DNA from: Armadillidium nasatum
Lineage: Eukaryota > Arthropoda > Malacostraca > Isopoda > Armadillidiidae
Reading direction: 5' to 3'
Length of the DNA stretch: 64,000 bases
Assembly (NCBI GenBank): GCA_009176605.1
Contig: SEYY01000863.1
Coordinates: 21,563-85,562 of the forward strand
The position numbers and the translations under genes are program-made. Of this stretch, positions 39,735 to 54,600 are shown in pieces (position 1 is the first letter of the stretch; each line of letters begins with the position of its first letter). The notes under the pieces are model-generated. The model had not been told where the DNA came from. It did not search any database and was given only the letters and a program-made list of their open reading frames with translations.

Positions 39735-42700
39735 ACACTCACAAGGTTGCGTTGATTCGAGTGCCGATGGATTTGTTTGAGCTGTGTCGTCCACTTCTCC
39801 TTTTCGTAAGGACGACGTTGATGAGTTAAATTGATACGGCTATCAGACGTCACGACCCGAAGTCCTCAGGTTCTTTGTCATGACAAAGGGGATCACATAA
39901 AGGAGCAAATGCGACAAACAGTACAATAAAAATTTGTTTCTTGGATGGGAAAATGAAAACCGGAAGAAAAATTTGAGGATATTTTATTCATAAAAGTTGA
40001 CCATTGGTAATGTTTAAAAACAACAGACCAGAACTGGGAACAGGAATGGGAACACAGGGCAATTTAGGGTTTTATTTTGGAACCGAAGGGAATACGTTGA
40101 TTTCTTAAATAAATTCCCCTTATCAATTCATAAAGTTTAATTGAGAAAAAAGAACTTTCGGAGTAGGATGGAACTGAAGATGTTCAACGAAAAGCTGACG
40201 ATGTAGTTCCCCAACTCGGGACTACAAAAAAAAAGAATTTAAAATTTTTTTTTTTTTTTTTTTTCAGTTGCCGTTAATTCATTTATTTTGTTATAGTTGA
40301 AAAAATTTCTAAATAGTTGAAAACAATAATAAGGAAACAAAAATTTAGAAGGACCTACGTGAGATAACGAAGAGTAACGAAGAGTGGTATCCTTCAATTG
40401 TTGTCGTTCGTCGAATAACTCACTATTTTAAAGTCTTTTTATTTCTCTTATAAATGTCTGAGTTTTTTTTTGTTTTTTAAATCGTTATTCGAATTATTAT
40501 TTGAAATATTTGTACTTAAATTTTTGTTAAATAATATATACCTACAAATAGAAAATAAACAGAATTAGATACTACTATTCTACAATATACAAAAAGAGTA
40601 TAGGGCCTATCTGGGATAATTCCAGCGCAGAATACTTCATTCTTGCGAAGCCCCTATACTTCCCTCTTGGTCATCGTCTGAAACGGACAACCCATCTGTA
40701 AATAATAACCATTAATAGAACTTGAGCACGGATGCTCACACCCCCTTACCAAAGTTGGTCTTGGTAATGAAGACTGACCAACTTTCCTTAAAACAAGGAA
40801 GGCAAGTAGGAGTGTTCAAGAGAAGTTGTACTAGAAGAAAACCAAATAAATCATAGAAAGTAGGAATTGATAAACAGTTCCAAAATGCCTCACCTGTCTA
40901 ACGGTAAAAGAATATAAGAATAACATAAACCTAATCGTGACGATCCATATCGGTAACCTGTTCAAAAACACGGTTAATTTCTTTCAGAATAATCTCCTTG
41001 GAGACATTCCTTTCTTTTGCAAACTTCCAAATCTTTGTTACTTGAACTGTAGTGAAGGTTGTTAATTCTGACGATACCGTAGAAGAAGTGGAAGGTTGAG
41101 GTTGATTAACGTTCGGTATCTTTGGAGGTTCTTCACTTACAGTATTTTGTCGTGGAGCTTGTCTACGTTTATTAAATCTTTTTAATCCTTTAGGTTTGGA
41201 TTTTGACGCAGATGTAGTTGATGTTGTTGGAGTCGTTACCCGACTCTTCTTGGCTCTGGAAGCTGATAAAGGACAATCTTGAACTGAACTCCTCTTTTTA
41301 GAGGTTTTAACTCTCTCCTGTAATCGCGATGATTTAGAGGAAGTTGAAGGTTGATCATTAAGGCCCATGGAATCCTTAAACGACCGGGAGTAGAAAACTC
41401 TCGTCGTTGATTTACCGGGTGTTCGCCTCTTTTGAGAAGGTACTGTCCTTGGTTGATTGGGACGATATTCAAGTCGGCCCTGGATTCCTGACGGTCCAGG
41501 GACGGATTCTATTTCGTCAACAACCACTGAGGTTGTAGTAGGGGTTGTTGGGGTGGTGGTTATGTCTGGTCTGGGATCTTGAGTCCTTCGTTGAAAATTT
41601 GATAGACTCAAGATGGCGAACATTTCTTCGAAGGTGGTTTCTGTGTAATGAAGACCATCATAACACAGGTCCAAAGCACCCAACCTATCCGATGCTCCCA
41701 TCCAGAATTTATGATGTGGATTAGGTTGGTTTTTGTTATTATAATAACGATCAAAAACCGTTTTCATTGAAAAGACCTGCTTTTTAAACCAAGTCAAGTT
41801 GTTATCTTGTAAATCACATCTTTCCATACATTTCTCGAGCCTTTATGTTGAGAAAAGATCGTTGAAATTGAGGTTGTTGTTCTAGTAAAGGTATGAGGTC
41901 ACTCCTACCTTTACGGGTAGTAGAAAAGATTCATTGTAGGAATGACCAAGATATACCCTCACTCCAGGGTTACGACGAGCGGCTATTCTGGAGATAGCGT
42001 CCATCTGAACGGGGACATAGGACAAATTGCATACGGGATTCCATGTAATGACCTTTATAGAGTTGTCCTCAGTCGTTAGAGGCATTTTCTTCCAAATGGA
42101 ACACGTTAAACCAAATATATAGATTTGATCCACCGGTCCATTGGATTTTAGGAAATTGGCAAGATGCCGCCCTAGGTTTAACAAGTTCGTGCCTGAATGG
42201 CATAAAACAAAAAGTTCAACCTCATAAATCTGCTGAAGCTGCTCCTTCACCTGTTCCAGCACCCCTACTTTTGAGGTGCCTAAGAACAGCAGTCTTCTTC
42301 CTCTGTCCATACTCAGACTGAAAAATAAAAATATATTTGTATAGATATTTACAATTTTTATGAAATACTATTTACAATATTTCATTGGTTAATTTTTTTA
42401 GTTGGTTAAATTTTTTAGAAAAATGTGAAAATTGTTAATCTAAGCAACAACTATGTTTTTAATGTATAGTAGTGAATTTAGTATTATTAATTTATTATTT
42501 TATTAATACGATCTACATTACAAGGATTTTATCACTTTTATATATTATATTTCACTTATTTTTATTTCACTTTTATACATTATAATTTTTATTTTCACTG
42601 CACTTTTTATTGTTCACTTGCACTTATCTTTTTCTTTGCACGGACGATATTCCAGTGGACGATCCATGATGTCATGTTGTGGGGCGTCTCCATGGGATCG

Positions 42701-43260
42701 CAATCGACGTGGGGAAGGTTCTTCAGGTGAATCCATCCCCGTTAAACAGGTGATGTTCATCTTTCGTTCTTCTTCCACTGGCGATCCTTCTACAGGTTTT
42801 TGAAATTCCATGTAGTCCTCCTCAATAAAAAACCCTTCCGGATCAAATCCTTCAAAAGATTCGGCCAAATTATTGCTGAAATTCAGCTGATAATATTTAT
42901 CAGGTTCTTCTATTATGGTGGAAAGAGCCTTAGGCACAAATCCCTCAAATGAATCCTGATCTACCGAAAAATCTAATGGACAAAACCCTTCAAATGATTC
43001 ATTAATTGTTGCGTTGAACAGATCCTCTTCTTCTTCCTCCTCTTCTGGAGGTATTGTTAGATCTGTTTGGGTGAATCTGGTAGTGTTAATGTTGGCTATG
43101 TTAGATACATCGGCTGACCTGGTTGATCCGATGTAGGGGGGGGAGTGTCGCTGATACCTCAAGTGGATTAATAGGTGTAAATGTGTAGGTGATGATAATA
43201 CCCTTTTTGGCACCCGAGAGGAATTCTCACTTAACTTAAATGTACCCCACACCACAATAC
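39735..43260 (-). mobile_element. LTR-element fossil A: 3' portion with SGNH-like ORF, broken
   Basis: Minus-strand remnant of an LTR-type element, probably Ty3/Gypsy. Parts from right to left: an acidic pol-tail-like segment (about 42.6-43.2 kb) with three SFEGF repeats, ending in an RLRSHG...MDRPLEYRP segment such as closes some Gypsy polyproteins; an SGNH/GDSL-esterase-like segment (about 41.6-42.3 kb) with a FLGTSKVG block and a DGLHYT block; a Ser/Thr/Lys-rich tail (about 40.9-41.5 kb); and an LTR-like zone (about 39.7-40.3 kb), collinear but strongly diverged from that of fossil B. Broken, with few breaks (roughly two or three) in the part present; the 5' part is missing. Moderately old. 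The SGNH call and membership of an LTR element are inference. Confidence 0.5.
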
Positions 43261-44700
43261 ACTTTTACATAGTCACACTTACCGAATTTGGAAAACAGTA
43301 TAGAGATTGTTCACTCAGTCTCCTCAAATCTTAACATAAAGTGCAACACTCAAAATGGACTCACAGTGACATGGAGGGAGAGAAATACAACCACTCTTGC
43401 AACACAACCATACAAAAGGAAGGAATTCTGTAAAGTCAAAAAAAAAAAACTACTAACATGTATATATGAAACAAAGGAAGGTAATAAATTCCAATCTGAA
43501 TGGTAATTGATTTTAATAGTTAATAATTATTTTTAACAAAAAAAACTCTTGATAATAGTTACTAATTATTTTAAAAAAAAAAAAAAAACTCTTGATATAT
43601 TATTAACTGGTTGGTCCCAGTTTTGTAAAAAAATATATAAATAATTATCTCTATCATTGAAATGGAGTGCATGAAAGTCAATGTATTGAATTCCAGAAGT
43701 GTGACAAGAAGACCATGGGAAAGAAGTTGTTAGTAAAGGACAGAACTAGGAAGAAACATACAATTAGGATAGGTTCCTTATCTGAATTATCAATTGGGTT
43801 TTTCAATTTGCGCCAACTATTTGGTCTTCTAGTTTTTCTATTATTTGATTTGGTTAAGTCTTATGTTCATAAAATTTGGTCGGTAAAGCTACACAAAATA
43901 TCCACTAAACGAAGTTTTTCTTTTTAAGATCCAAACAAAAAAAACGGAAAATTTACATTATACATTAACAATTTTAATGTACATTTTTCATTATATGGTC
44001 AGATATATATTTAATTCATTATTTTTACTATAAGATATATTTAGTTTTTAACCTTATGAAAGGAATAACCAAGATAAGTTATTCGGAAGGTTTTGTGATC
44101 TTTTCTCCTCTGCTTCACCTTCGAATTTGTTTAATTTCAATCTATAAAAAGTAATCTTATTTATTTTTCACTACACACTTTATTGTTCATTAAGTAAACT
44201 TTTATCACATTATTAATTTTTCATTACCTGACCCGATAAAAAGAACTATCTTGGGACAGATAGAATGTCTTTCCTCACTTTCCAAGTCAATTCAAGATAT
44301 TCACAGAAGTCAAATTTGAGTTATTTTCCAAAGTAGGTGTTGTCAAAATCGGATTTTTTTATTTTCTCTTAGGTTTTTGTTTTAGATATTAATAATTATT
44401 AGAACTTATAAGAATCAAAAGAATATTATTACAACTCCTGGAATATAGAAATAATGCATAAAATCTGTTATGTTTAAAATTGTTTTTATAAATGAACATG
44501 AAAAAAATACTTTATCTACCACAGACAGTGGTGAGAAGAGGGACTCTTTCGAGTTAACTACTCAACAATTGTCTTTTCACTCCATTACACCGATGTTTAC
44601 CCGATAATCATTTGTTCATATAGTTAAGTCAAATGATTCTTGTAAAACTCTGTAAATGAGTCAGACAAGAAAGTCGAATAATCATTATCGATCAGTTTAA
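43261..44700. other. Unassigned AT-rich spacer between the LTR fossils
   Basis: No coding signal recognised. A ~40-bp tandem pair built on TAATAGTTA...CTCTTGA lies at 43514-43595. It may include the 3' end of fossil B. Confidence 0.5.
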
Positions 44701-46619
44701 ATATCTCTTCCTGAGCTTTCATCTGCCGCTCTCCTCAACTCCTCCAACAAGTGATGATCCTCTTCAGCTGAGTTGATATGAAAAATCATCGTCGTCCTCG
44801 TCACTGTCATCCTCAGGTAAAACCATTGGAGTCGGCGTCATGTCCGACAATGACCTTTCATTTAACATCTCCTCCTGTTCTTCATTGATTTCCGCATGCT
44901 CTTGTTGGTAATCTTCGCTTTGTTGAATAAGTTGACATTGTTGATTCTGTTGATGTTGGAGGAAATAAGGATTTCGTAAGAGATATCTGGGAACATCAAC
45001 CCATTTCCGGAGTTGTGAAAAATGAGCCTGTATGACACCTTCCCTTTCATTGATTGGGTACTTGGCTATATCGTATGCGAGTGTTGAGTCGTATACTTTA
45101 GTAATCACGTATGGTCCCTTAAATCTAGGTTTAAACTTGTTGTTTACAAGATTCTCTTGAAACAAAGATCTATACGTGACTTTATCACCAAGGTTGAGTG
45201 GTGAAAATTTTTCAGCAGGTGACTTCCAATATTGTCGTAAACAAGGATTTCTCCTTGCACACGGATGTTGTTGTTGAACTAAGAAGTCACTTGGAGTTGA
45301 CTTGATTGCTGAATGCCAAGTATTGTTGTATTTTACAACTACTTGTGGGAGTTGTAAATCCCAATCAGTTGGGTTTTGTTGAATCATCATTCGCAAAGTC
45401 TGTAGTATGGTTCCGATTTACTCGTTCCGTAACTCCATTCGTTTGTGGCCGATGACTAGATGCCAATACATGCTCAATGGCAAATTCCTCCAATACTTTG
45501 TTAAAAAGTACTGAAGTAAACTCAGTCCCTTGATCAGAAAGAATTTTCTGCGGAACACGCGGCAAAAACGGAATAAGTTTAAATTTCAACGTAGTGCTTA
45601 CGGTTTTCGCAGATTTATCTTTCATAGGAATTACAAAAAGATACTTAGTGAAATGATCAATTGCTACAAGAGCATAAGAGTGATTTCGAAAAGTTCGCGG
45701 TAATTGTAATAAATCAACCGCTAACAATTCGAATGGATAAGACGTTGTTATCTTCATTACAGGCGGAATAATCACAGTAGGATTATTTTTATTCAGTTGA
45801 CATGTCATACAAGACTTACAAATGTCACGAGCAACATTAGCAAGTTTTGGATGCCATAAGTCCTCTCTCACCAATGCAATAAGTTTCGGTGTTCCTGAAT
45901 GTCCATTTTGTAAATGTAAATCCAAAACTAACCGAATTAGAAGAGGCATGGATATTACCATTCGCGGATTGTTTTCATTTTGGATGAAGATTAAATCTCC
46001 AAACAAAAAAAGATGTCGATATAGGACGAAATATTTCTAATCCATGTTCACGAAAAGTTGTATTTTCGTAGGGATCCAATGCTCTCCTCAGTTTGCGAAG
46101 AACATTGTCCTTGAATTGTTCTTGAGTTTACCTCTTCATCAGTGCTAAATAATTCATCAAGTTCGTCGTGGTTAATTGACAAATGTTGACGATATTTATT
46201 TTGACGCTTTTCTTTCATTACATGGTTCAAGATAATTAAAATGTATACCAGATACATTTTGTAAGTTACAGACATCTCCAGGAGTTCCATATAGTTAATG
46301 GATTGTTGTCGTTGTAGAAAACTCGTACAAGGCATTTAGATATATTAGCAAAGGCTAATATTGCTTCTGGAATTGGAAGTTGGCCAGGTAATTTCAGCAA
46401 CTTCAGCTTCTTTGTAATATTCCTGCCTTCAAGTTGATACTTAGCTGGGTGTTTGATAATTTCCTCCGGTACTGTTTCCTTAATTTCCATATAGTTAGCA
46501 GGTGTTCCGTCCAACCACATGGATAAAGATTGAAACAAGGAGTTTTCTCCTCCTGGCATTAAATGAACTGTGTAACCTTCAGGAATAAAACCTGAAGGCT
46601 GAACTTCATCAATGGTGAT

Positions 46620-49090
46620 GTGGTAGAAGCCACCCTAACCCTGAAGTGGAAGTAGGACAGAAGTTAGATTAGGATGGTGCTGATATAAAAATATAAATTT
46701 TGCTGATATAGGAAACTGTGAATAAAGAAATATAATAGATAAGTAAATCGATAAGAAGAAGAGAAAGAGAAAGTCAGACACGAAAGAAACAAGGAAAAAG
46801 CAACAGAAATAACAAGTAAATCAAGTCTAGCCTAAACTCAAAATTTGGGCTACAAGTTTAAACTCCCAGGAAATTATGAAATTTGAAGAAAATCAAAAAT
46901 CGAGTCAAGCATAATATATATTTTGTTCGTGAATTACGAAAATGGCATAAAAGATAAAAATTTTACAAGAAAATGATATATATACAAGAAATAAGAAGAA
47001 ACATGCAAAAGATAAGAAACAATATGGCGGCCATTAGCTGGAAACTGTAAACAAAGAGAATATTCTGGAAAGTAGTTAGAGGCAAAATGAAAATACTACG
47101 AAATTTAGTATTAGTGCTAAAATCTAGCATCTACCAACGTTGCCAGAATTTATAGTCTGAAAATTTTGAAAGAAGAAGTCAGTCCTTGTTAGAGCTCTTC
47201 CCGATAAGTTGTGCTCTTAGCCGTAATTGTTTATTGAAAAGATTTTAGATCGTGGAAAATAATTTCGAGCTTATTATATAATTAAGAAATTGATAAATAC
47301 AAAATTAATTTTGTTATTAAAGTTAATTTGAAATTATAATTCCTGCAGAACTTTAGTTCTATTTTAGAATTTTACGATCGATATTGAAACTTAGAATTAT
47401 TATTCCCGCAGAACTTTAGTTCTATTTTGGAATATTATTATCGATACTAGATTTTAAAGCCCCGACAATTTTTGCAAAGCTTTGATTTTATATTAAAATT
47501 ACAGTAACAAAGAAAAGACCTACGTTTTAAAATTCCCGCAGAGCCGTAGCTCTATTTTGGAATTCTGAAATAAAGAATAAAACTTAAGCGTATAATTTCG
47601 CTAAGCTCCACTTTGAAGAATTATACAATTTCGATTACGACTGTTTGAACTTGTAACTTATAAAAGTTATGGTTTTGTTTATGATCTCGTTATTTCGTGA
47701 ATTGATTTTTTAATTTAAGTTTTAAGAATACTTTCTCAAGTCACAGCAGATTTTGGAATAAATAAAAGTCATTGTAACACAACCTTATAAGTTATAAAAT
47801 TTTGGAATAATTAAAACCGATTTGTGAAGAAAACTACATTAATAAAGGAGTTTTGATTAGTTAATTTTCGTTGATAAACAACGATTTACTGATCAGAAAA
47901 ATTATAATCAATTGTAACTAGAAAAGAAAAGAATTTTATTAAAGAACAACCGAAAAGCGATTTTTTTTTTTTTTTTTGGTGAATTGACATTACACGCAAA
48001 TCGTAACCTACCAACTTGTTTAGTAAAATTTTTATTATTATTATTAATAAAAATTTGGAGTAAATAGTAAAGTGATTTATTATAAATAAATGAAAGTTTT
48101 TATTTGTTTATATTGGACCTTTAATTAAAGTATGAGATTCGTGAGGTATAATTGAATTAATTTAAACATTTTGGTGATATTTTACGAACTACTTTTTCAA
48201 TATTAGTTATTGTAAAAGTTTAGTAATTGAGATTATTTGAGATTAGAATATCTTTGAAGTAATTTACGGTGTATGACCTTTCAGTATTCGTGAAGCATGT
48301 TGAATAATTTGAATTAAAACATCTTTAAGATAATTTTTCGAAGTCTTTTCTTTCGGTTGATCAGTTTTAAATGATTTAATTAGTTTATATGAGAACAACT
48401 TTGACATAATTTTCCATTTTTGTTGCTTTCAGTCTTACTGAACACGTTGAACACTGAATAATTTAAATTAATTCAAATTAGAAAATCGTTGTAACAGATT
48501 TTGGAATTTTAACTTTAACACGTTGAATACTTTGAACGTTATTAATAAACTATGTTTATTATTTTGAATATTTTAATTGGAATCCATACATGATCTTAAG
48601 CATTTTAAATAGTTTTAAGTAATTATAATCAAGTATTTTGGAGATATTTTCAGTTTTGAACGTTGTTTAATTACTGACTTTATTTAATATCAAGTACCTA
48701 TAAAGCCATTCAAACCGTGACTCTAGAAGTTATTAATTTACAATTAAATGGTAAACTAATAAAAAGTTAAACAATAACAATAAACGAAAGGATATAATCA
48801 ATATTTATAGAAAATAAAACAAATAATTAAGGAAATTAAAATTTATTACTAAATTTAATTAAGGCAATTGAAACAACTAAGCAGAGAAAATAAGTTTAAT
48901 TAAGATAGACTACAATTAAAAGATTAAAATTAAGACTCCACGGATGAGGAAGCATTGATTAAGCGAAGTATACATCCGAATTAAAACACCTGGGTTTAAG
49001 TTGCGAAAAGACACAACGCAACCCTAGTTTGAATTAAGTAACAGTCCACTATACGAGCAAACGAACGTTTAGTTGTGTTGTAATACCCAC
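46620..49090. other. Unassigned AT-rich stretch within fossil B
   Basis: No coding signal. At 47340-47570 there are repeated short hairpins: CAGAACTTTAGTTCTATTTT twice and CAGAGCCGTAGCTCTATTTT once, about 65 bp or multiples of it apart. Either a nested noncoding element or a long leader-like region. Confidence 0.5.
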
Positions 49091-50219
49091 CACAAGCTAC
49101 GACAGTGACTACTTCTAGTTGATCATCCTGATCATCCAGGAGTGCCTCCACTGGAGCAACGCATCTGCTACTATGTTATCTTGACCTTTTATGTAGCGGA
49201 TGTCATAGTCATAATCAGTCAAGTCAAGTCGCGCAATGTGCGAGCGCTACGTCCGTCAACTGCCGCCATGTTATTTAGATATACCAAAGGCTCATGGTCA
49301 GTGAAAATATTGAACTTCTTCGAACACAAGAATGTTCGTAAAGTTTTAACTGCCTATCTCAATGCTGCAAGCTCCTTCTCAGTTGTAGAGTAGTTCATTT
49401 GAGCTCTGGAAAAGGATTTTGAGATATAAGATATGGGTCGGTTTACGCCATCAATAGTTTGAGATAAGACTCCTCCTGCTCCAATTAACGAAGCATCAAC
49501 GTGGTTCTAATGATGGAGCGGTTAAGTTATAGTCTGGAAAGGGTAGGGTCGGTGGCTCCAACGCTGATTTTAACTTTTTGAAGTGCCTCCTGGCATTCTG
49601 GAGTCCAATTAACTGTTTTACCCCCGAACTTGAGCCGAAAGTGGCTTACAAATTATTGAACAATCAGGAATATGTCTTTGATAGAAATTCACCATACCCA
49701 AGAAAGACCGTAATTGTTTTATAGTTGTCGGTTGTGGAAAATTAAGTACTCCACTCAAATTTTTATCAATTCGGTTGTATCCCTTCTGGATCAATTAAGT
49801 GTCCTAAAAATTTAGCACTTTCTCAACACAATTTAGTCTTTCCTGGCTTCAACTTAAAACCATTTGCTTGTAACGCAGCCAACACCTTTGCAAGTGAGCT
49901 CAAATGTTGGTCAAAGGTCTCTGATCGGATTATCAAATCATCGAGATATACCATTACTTCTAACCAAGGTATTCCTGCTAAGGCGAGCATCATACCTCTT
50001 TGGAAGGTTGCTGGTCCTCCTTTTACCCCAAAAGGCATTCGAAGGAACTCGTAGTGAGCCAACAGTGTTGAAAATGCCATTTTCTTAATTGAATCATCAG
50101 CCATCTCGATTTGATAATACCCCTTTACCAAATCTATGGTTATAAATAATTTGGTTCCACCCATATTGTAAATGGAGTCAATCAAGTTTGGCAAAGGAAA
50201 GGCATCCGCTTTTGTGTGC

Positions 50220-51640
50220 TTGATGAGGGCACAGTGTTAGGAAGAGCTAGAACGTGTGAATGAACCAACTTGCCTACACAGAATTTTTGAATAATAACCC
50301 AAGATTTGACAGAATAATTACATATTACATTCAAATCCGTCAGCCATGAAAACACTATATCGCGTTCACACTTAATAAGAATGTAAGAACTTTCAGTTCA
50401 GTTTCAGCGTGATGAGTATTTTCACAAAGAAAGTGGTGATCGCTTGCTTTTTGCAGAAAAGGGGCCAACCTACCACAAGAGTTGCACGTTTATGTGGGGT
50501 ACTATTTGTAACTTAGTCAGCTAGTGTTAACAAACGAACCGATTATTCTAGTCATCAATTACAATATTCAAAAAAAGATAAGAAATGAGGAATAGTGAAA
50601 TAAATGAATACTGATACTATATTTACTTATTGAGCAATTGTAAGTGACATTATAATGAATGAATTTAACTTTTATGAAATTGATTTATAATTACAAAAAC
50701 ACTTTACTGTTCATTAATTTTTATCATTAATTTTACAATTTTGATTATTAATGTGTGGTAGGTATTTAACCTATATTGTGGTATTTGTTGGATACGGAAA
50801 ACAACTTGCTAAGCCAATCAACACTCAAGAATAGAAGTATTTTCCTCTTAAGTGGAGTTGTTAGTGATGGAATAAAGGAGTTGAAAGAAGATATTATATT
50901 ATTTTCAGCTTATCAAATTAGGTTGGTTGTAGATGGCTTCTCTCTTCTTTTTCCTTGTATTATTTTCTGATTTGGATATATTACCTTGTATTTCTTCTTC
51001 AAGGCTACAAGATGAGGAATGGGTAACATGCTATTGGAAATCGGGTAATGGCACAAGGTTGAGATGGCCAAAAGTCAGAATTAGGATGTCCACAGGTTGC
51101 AATGGTCTCAAGGCTCTGGATTGGAATTGCCCAAGTTTGGAAAATCTTCCCAATATTGGAAAGACCTCAAGCCCTGGATTGGGATTGGTAAGTCACAGGA
51201 TTTGAATTGTCCCAAAATTAGGAGCCTATAAAGATTTGCTATTATTAACTCCTTATCCCATTAATATTCATTATGAAATTTATATATATGTATTATAATT
51301 ACAATTATTCACATGAAAGTTTAACAATTAATATCACTATAAAATATAATAAATAATTAATGTTTTTACCTTAATCAAGGCAATTTCTTAGATGACGAAA
51401 TTGTTTACCTGGTGGAGGCCTAACCAATTTCTGAGTATTTAATTATTTTTGGAAAGAACTCAAAAATATAATTTGCAAATAATAAATATATATCAATACT
51501 CTGTAAAATAGAAATAATTAATAAAATCTTTTTATTTAACATAAATAAATAGAAATAAACATATAAAAAATAATTTAAAAGGAAATAACTGATTTTGTAA
51601 TGATCATCAGTTTTACTGATGATTAAAAAATACCAAAAAA
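50220..51640. other. Unassigned ~1.4-kb insertion within the RT of fossil B
   Basis: RT similarity stops on both sides. The inside has no recognised coding sequence or clear terminal repeats. A stretch near 51000-51210 repeats GGATTGG/AATTGCCCAAG-type words. Probably a nested element of unknown type. Confidence 0.5.
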
Positions 51641-54600
51641 ATACTAGAAAAATAGTTCTATAAATAATAACTTTGACTCTCGATTCTCCCTTTCAATGGT
51701 AATCAATACAAAGCCGTAGTTTACCGTCAGGCTTACGTACTGGTACCACAGGAGCAGAATATGGAGAGTAACTAGGTCTGAGATATCCCCTCTCTCCAAC
51801 TCTTCACACTGTTCTTGGATCTCTTGAGCCAAAGGCCCTTGAAACCTTCGAACAGGTACATGAATTGGAATGTTAGTGTCCAATTCAATTTCATGTTGGA
51901 TGTTGGTTGCTAATCCAACGTCTTCATCATCCATACTTAAGACAGTTGGATATTGTTGAAGAAGGTTGATCAGTTGTTTTTTCTGCTCTTGATTAACATT
52001 AACTTCGTTAATCTTGAACTCTTCAATAATCTTATCGCAAGTCCAATAAGCGATGCTTGATTCTTGTTTTGTTGAATCAAGTTGATGCCTATTTATAGAA
52101 ACCTCTACGTTATTCTGTGGTAATGCAGTTGCAATTCCCAACACTTGCCCTCTCGGTAAAAACCTTGAGGTGTCCTTATTGCAGATATCAATTTGAAACG
52201 GTTCTTCGTTATAACTATTCCGTTTACTACTTCCACTTCTACCTTTTCTTGTGGTTCCACTAACATTGTCGAAGTAGGAAAGTTGGTTCCTTGATATGCC
52301 ATTTCAGCATCTATCATCTTGTTTAGTGGGAATTTCCACATTCCGTGAGTTGATGACCTCCCAACAGGTTAATTTCGTTGGGTCTTTCGATATTACCCTG
52401 AATTCATTTCCGGTTCTTTGGAAAAGTTGATAAGTTGACATATCAGGTAATAAGGAATTTGATCGTAGAAGAGTAACTCCAATGACCATGGAATGATCCA
52501 TAGCGGAATCTGGAAGTATATAAAATTCTTCCAAAAGTTGAAATATATCCCGTTTCGAATCTTAATCTTAAGATTACGAACTTGTGTATAGGAATACGCG
52601 CATTTCCAACGCCTGTGACCCTTGCGACCACCGATGGATATCGTTGTATACCATTCAATAATGAAACAGCGCTTTCTTTTATTAAGTTGATTCTCTGCTC
52701 CATTATCTATTAAGGAATGGAAACAAGTTCCTGGATAGTCTACTACTTCTACTGCGACCATTAAAGGTTGGGTCTCGCATTTACTAAATTGTAGAAGTAG
52801 GGTTTCACCCTTATTTTTATTCTCCTTTAAACCAATTGTGGAAGTTAACTCTGTTGCTAATGGGGGACTCCTACAAGGAGTAGTTAACCCTTCAACCGTG
52901 ACTGGCCCCTCAGTCACGGGGTCAATTAGTTTAAAGGTTGCTCTTGATTTCGCACAGACAAACCCCCAGTGGCATTTTCCTTCTCTGCCGTTGATCGTTT
53001 TGATGTGTGCGTGGTTCTGTTCCCTCCTGAATTTGGTGGAGAATTACTTTGTTGTCTTGGCTGTCGGTTCTCCCATTCCGGACAATGTTTGCCCACATGA
53101 CCATATTGGTTACATACGGGGCAATTCTCCGGATACCGTTGTTGTTGTTGTTGACTTTGACGTTTAGGATTTTGCGAACACTTGTAAGACAAGTGCCCAC
53201 TCTTTCTGCAAATGGAACACTTGTTATTAAGTATGTAACAAGTGTCCTTAGAATGAGTGTTTTTATCACAAAAACTACACCACTGGTTGTTTTGTCTTTG
53301 TGAAGGTTGTCGCTTACGATTACTCTGCCTACGGTCATCCGACCGTCCTGAAGAGCTGGAACTTTCGCTACTTTTACGTGGCTTCTCCCTGACGAGCTTG
53401 GAACTGCGGTTTCCCGTAGTCTTCTTCTGACGTCGTTCCTTTTCTGACAACCGTTTCTCGACTGTGGAGACAGTTGGGCATTGGAAGAAGTATTCTTCCA
53501 TCGCTTCACCACATCCACCCATGACTTCGGTTGGGCTCTCGTCTCAGTGGAAACTCGGGAGATATCCACTATTTCAGGAACGGGTACCTGGTCATGTCCC
53601 TTACAATCCTGAAAGTATTGGTTATCAGATGATCAGCCAGGTTTACCAGCTGATCAAAGGAAACCTTGTTTCCCGAACACCACTCAGGATTACGCAGTTA
53701 ACTTGCGATTTTTTTTGTTGATCACAGGCGGTAAAGCTGCTAGAAACACTTGACGTAATGTCTCATGTTCCTTACAGTCCTCTGCCGAAGTGGTGGGGTA
53801 AGCTTTCCTCGCGAGATCCATCAACTGGATAGCAAAGATCCTGACGGTCTCATTCTTTCGCATTTTAGCAGCCATAAAATCATGGACTGCTCGTTCTTGT
53901 CTCACTGTGTCCACATTATTAAACATCCATCAGATTCTGTTTAATCTCTTCATAAGACTTATCCGCCTTATGGAGTTGATGATAGAGGGCCATATAAGAT
54001 GATTGTAAATACGAACCCAAGAGCCTTAACCAATCCTGTTTATGTGTTGGGTACAGGACTGTTCAATATTCCTCAAATTCACGAAAGAATACTTTAAGGT
54101 CCTGGTCTATGTCAGGGTTACATTTTGCTTGCGGCACAGCCTTGTTGGACTTAGGATTGTTGAACATCTGTGCCATCATGGTTATCGCTTGGGAAACCAT
54201 AGCGTTGTGAGCCTGTTGGGCGGCTAAACTTTCTGCTACGAATTCCCGGAATTGCTGGTCCGTCATGTTACCTGTCAAGATGTGGGGTTCATTATAGCTT
54301 GTTGGTAGGTATATATGTAGGCGGTGACGGTGGTAGTTGTGGTCCGCCGTCAACCTCGCGATCCACAGCAACGGGCGGTTTCCTGGTCTTAGGACGTACC
54401 GACCTCTCTGGTGATAGTGGTGCAGCAGAATGTACGGGATCTACACGAGCTGATAATAAATCCATTATCTTTTTGTTCTGCTCGCTTAATCGCAGATCTA
54501 CTTCTCGCGTATACCTTATAACTCCCGCAAGCATCTCTTGCACGTTTTCCATGGTACGTTGATACACAGGTTAGAAATAATCGTGCATAGTTGCGCCCTT

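Noticed and set aside
49142-49393. Plus-strand open frame in fossil B
   Set aside because: Antisense of the RNase H part of the Gypsy fossil.
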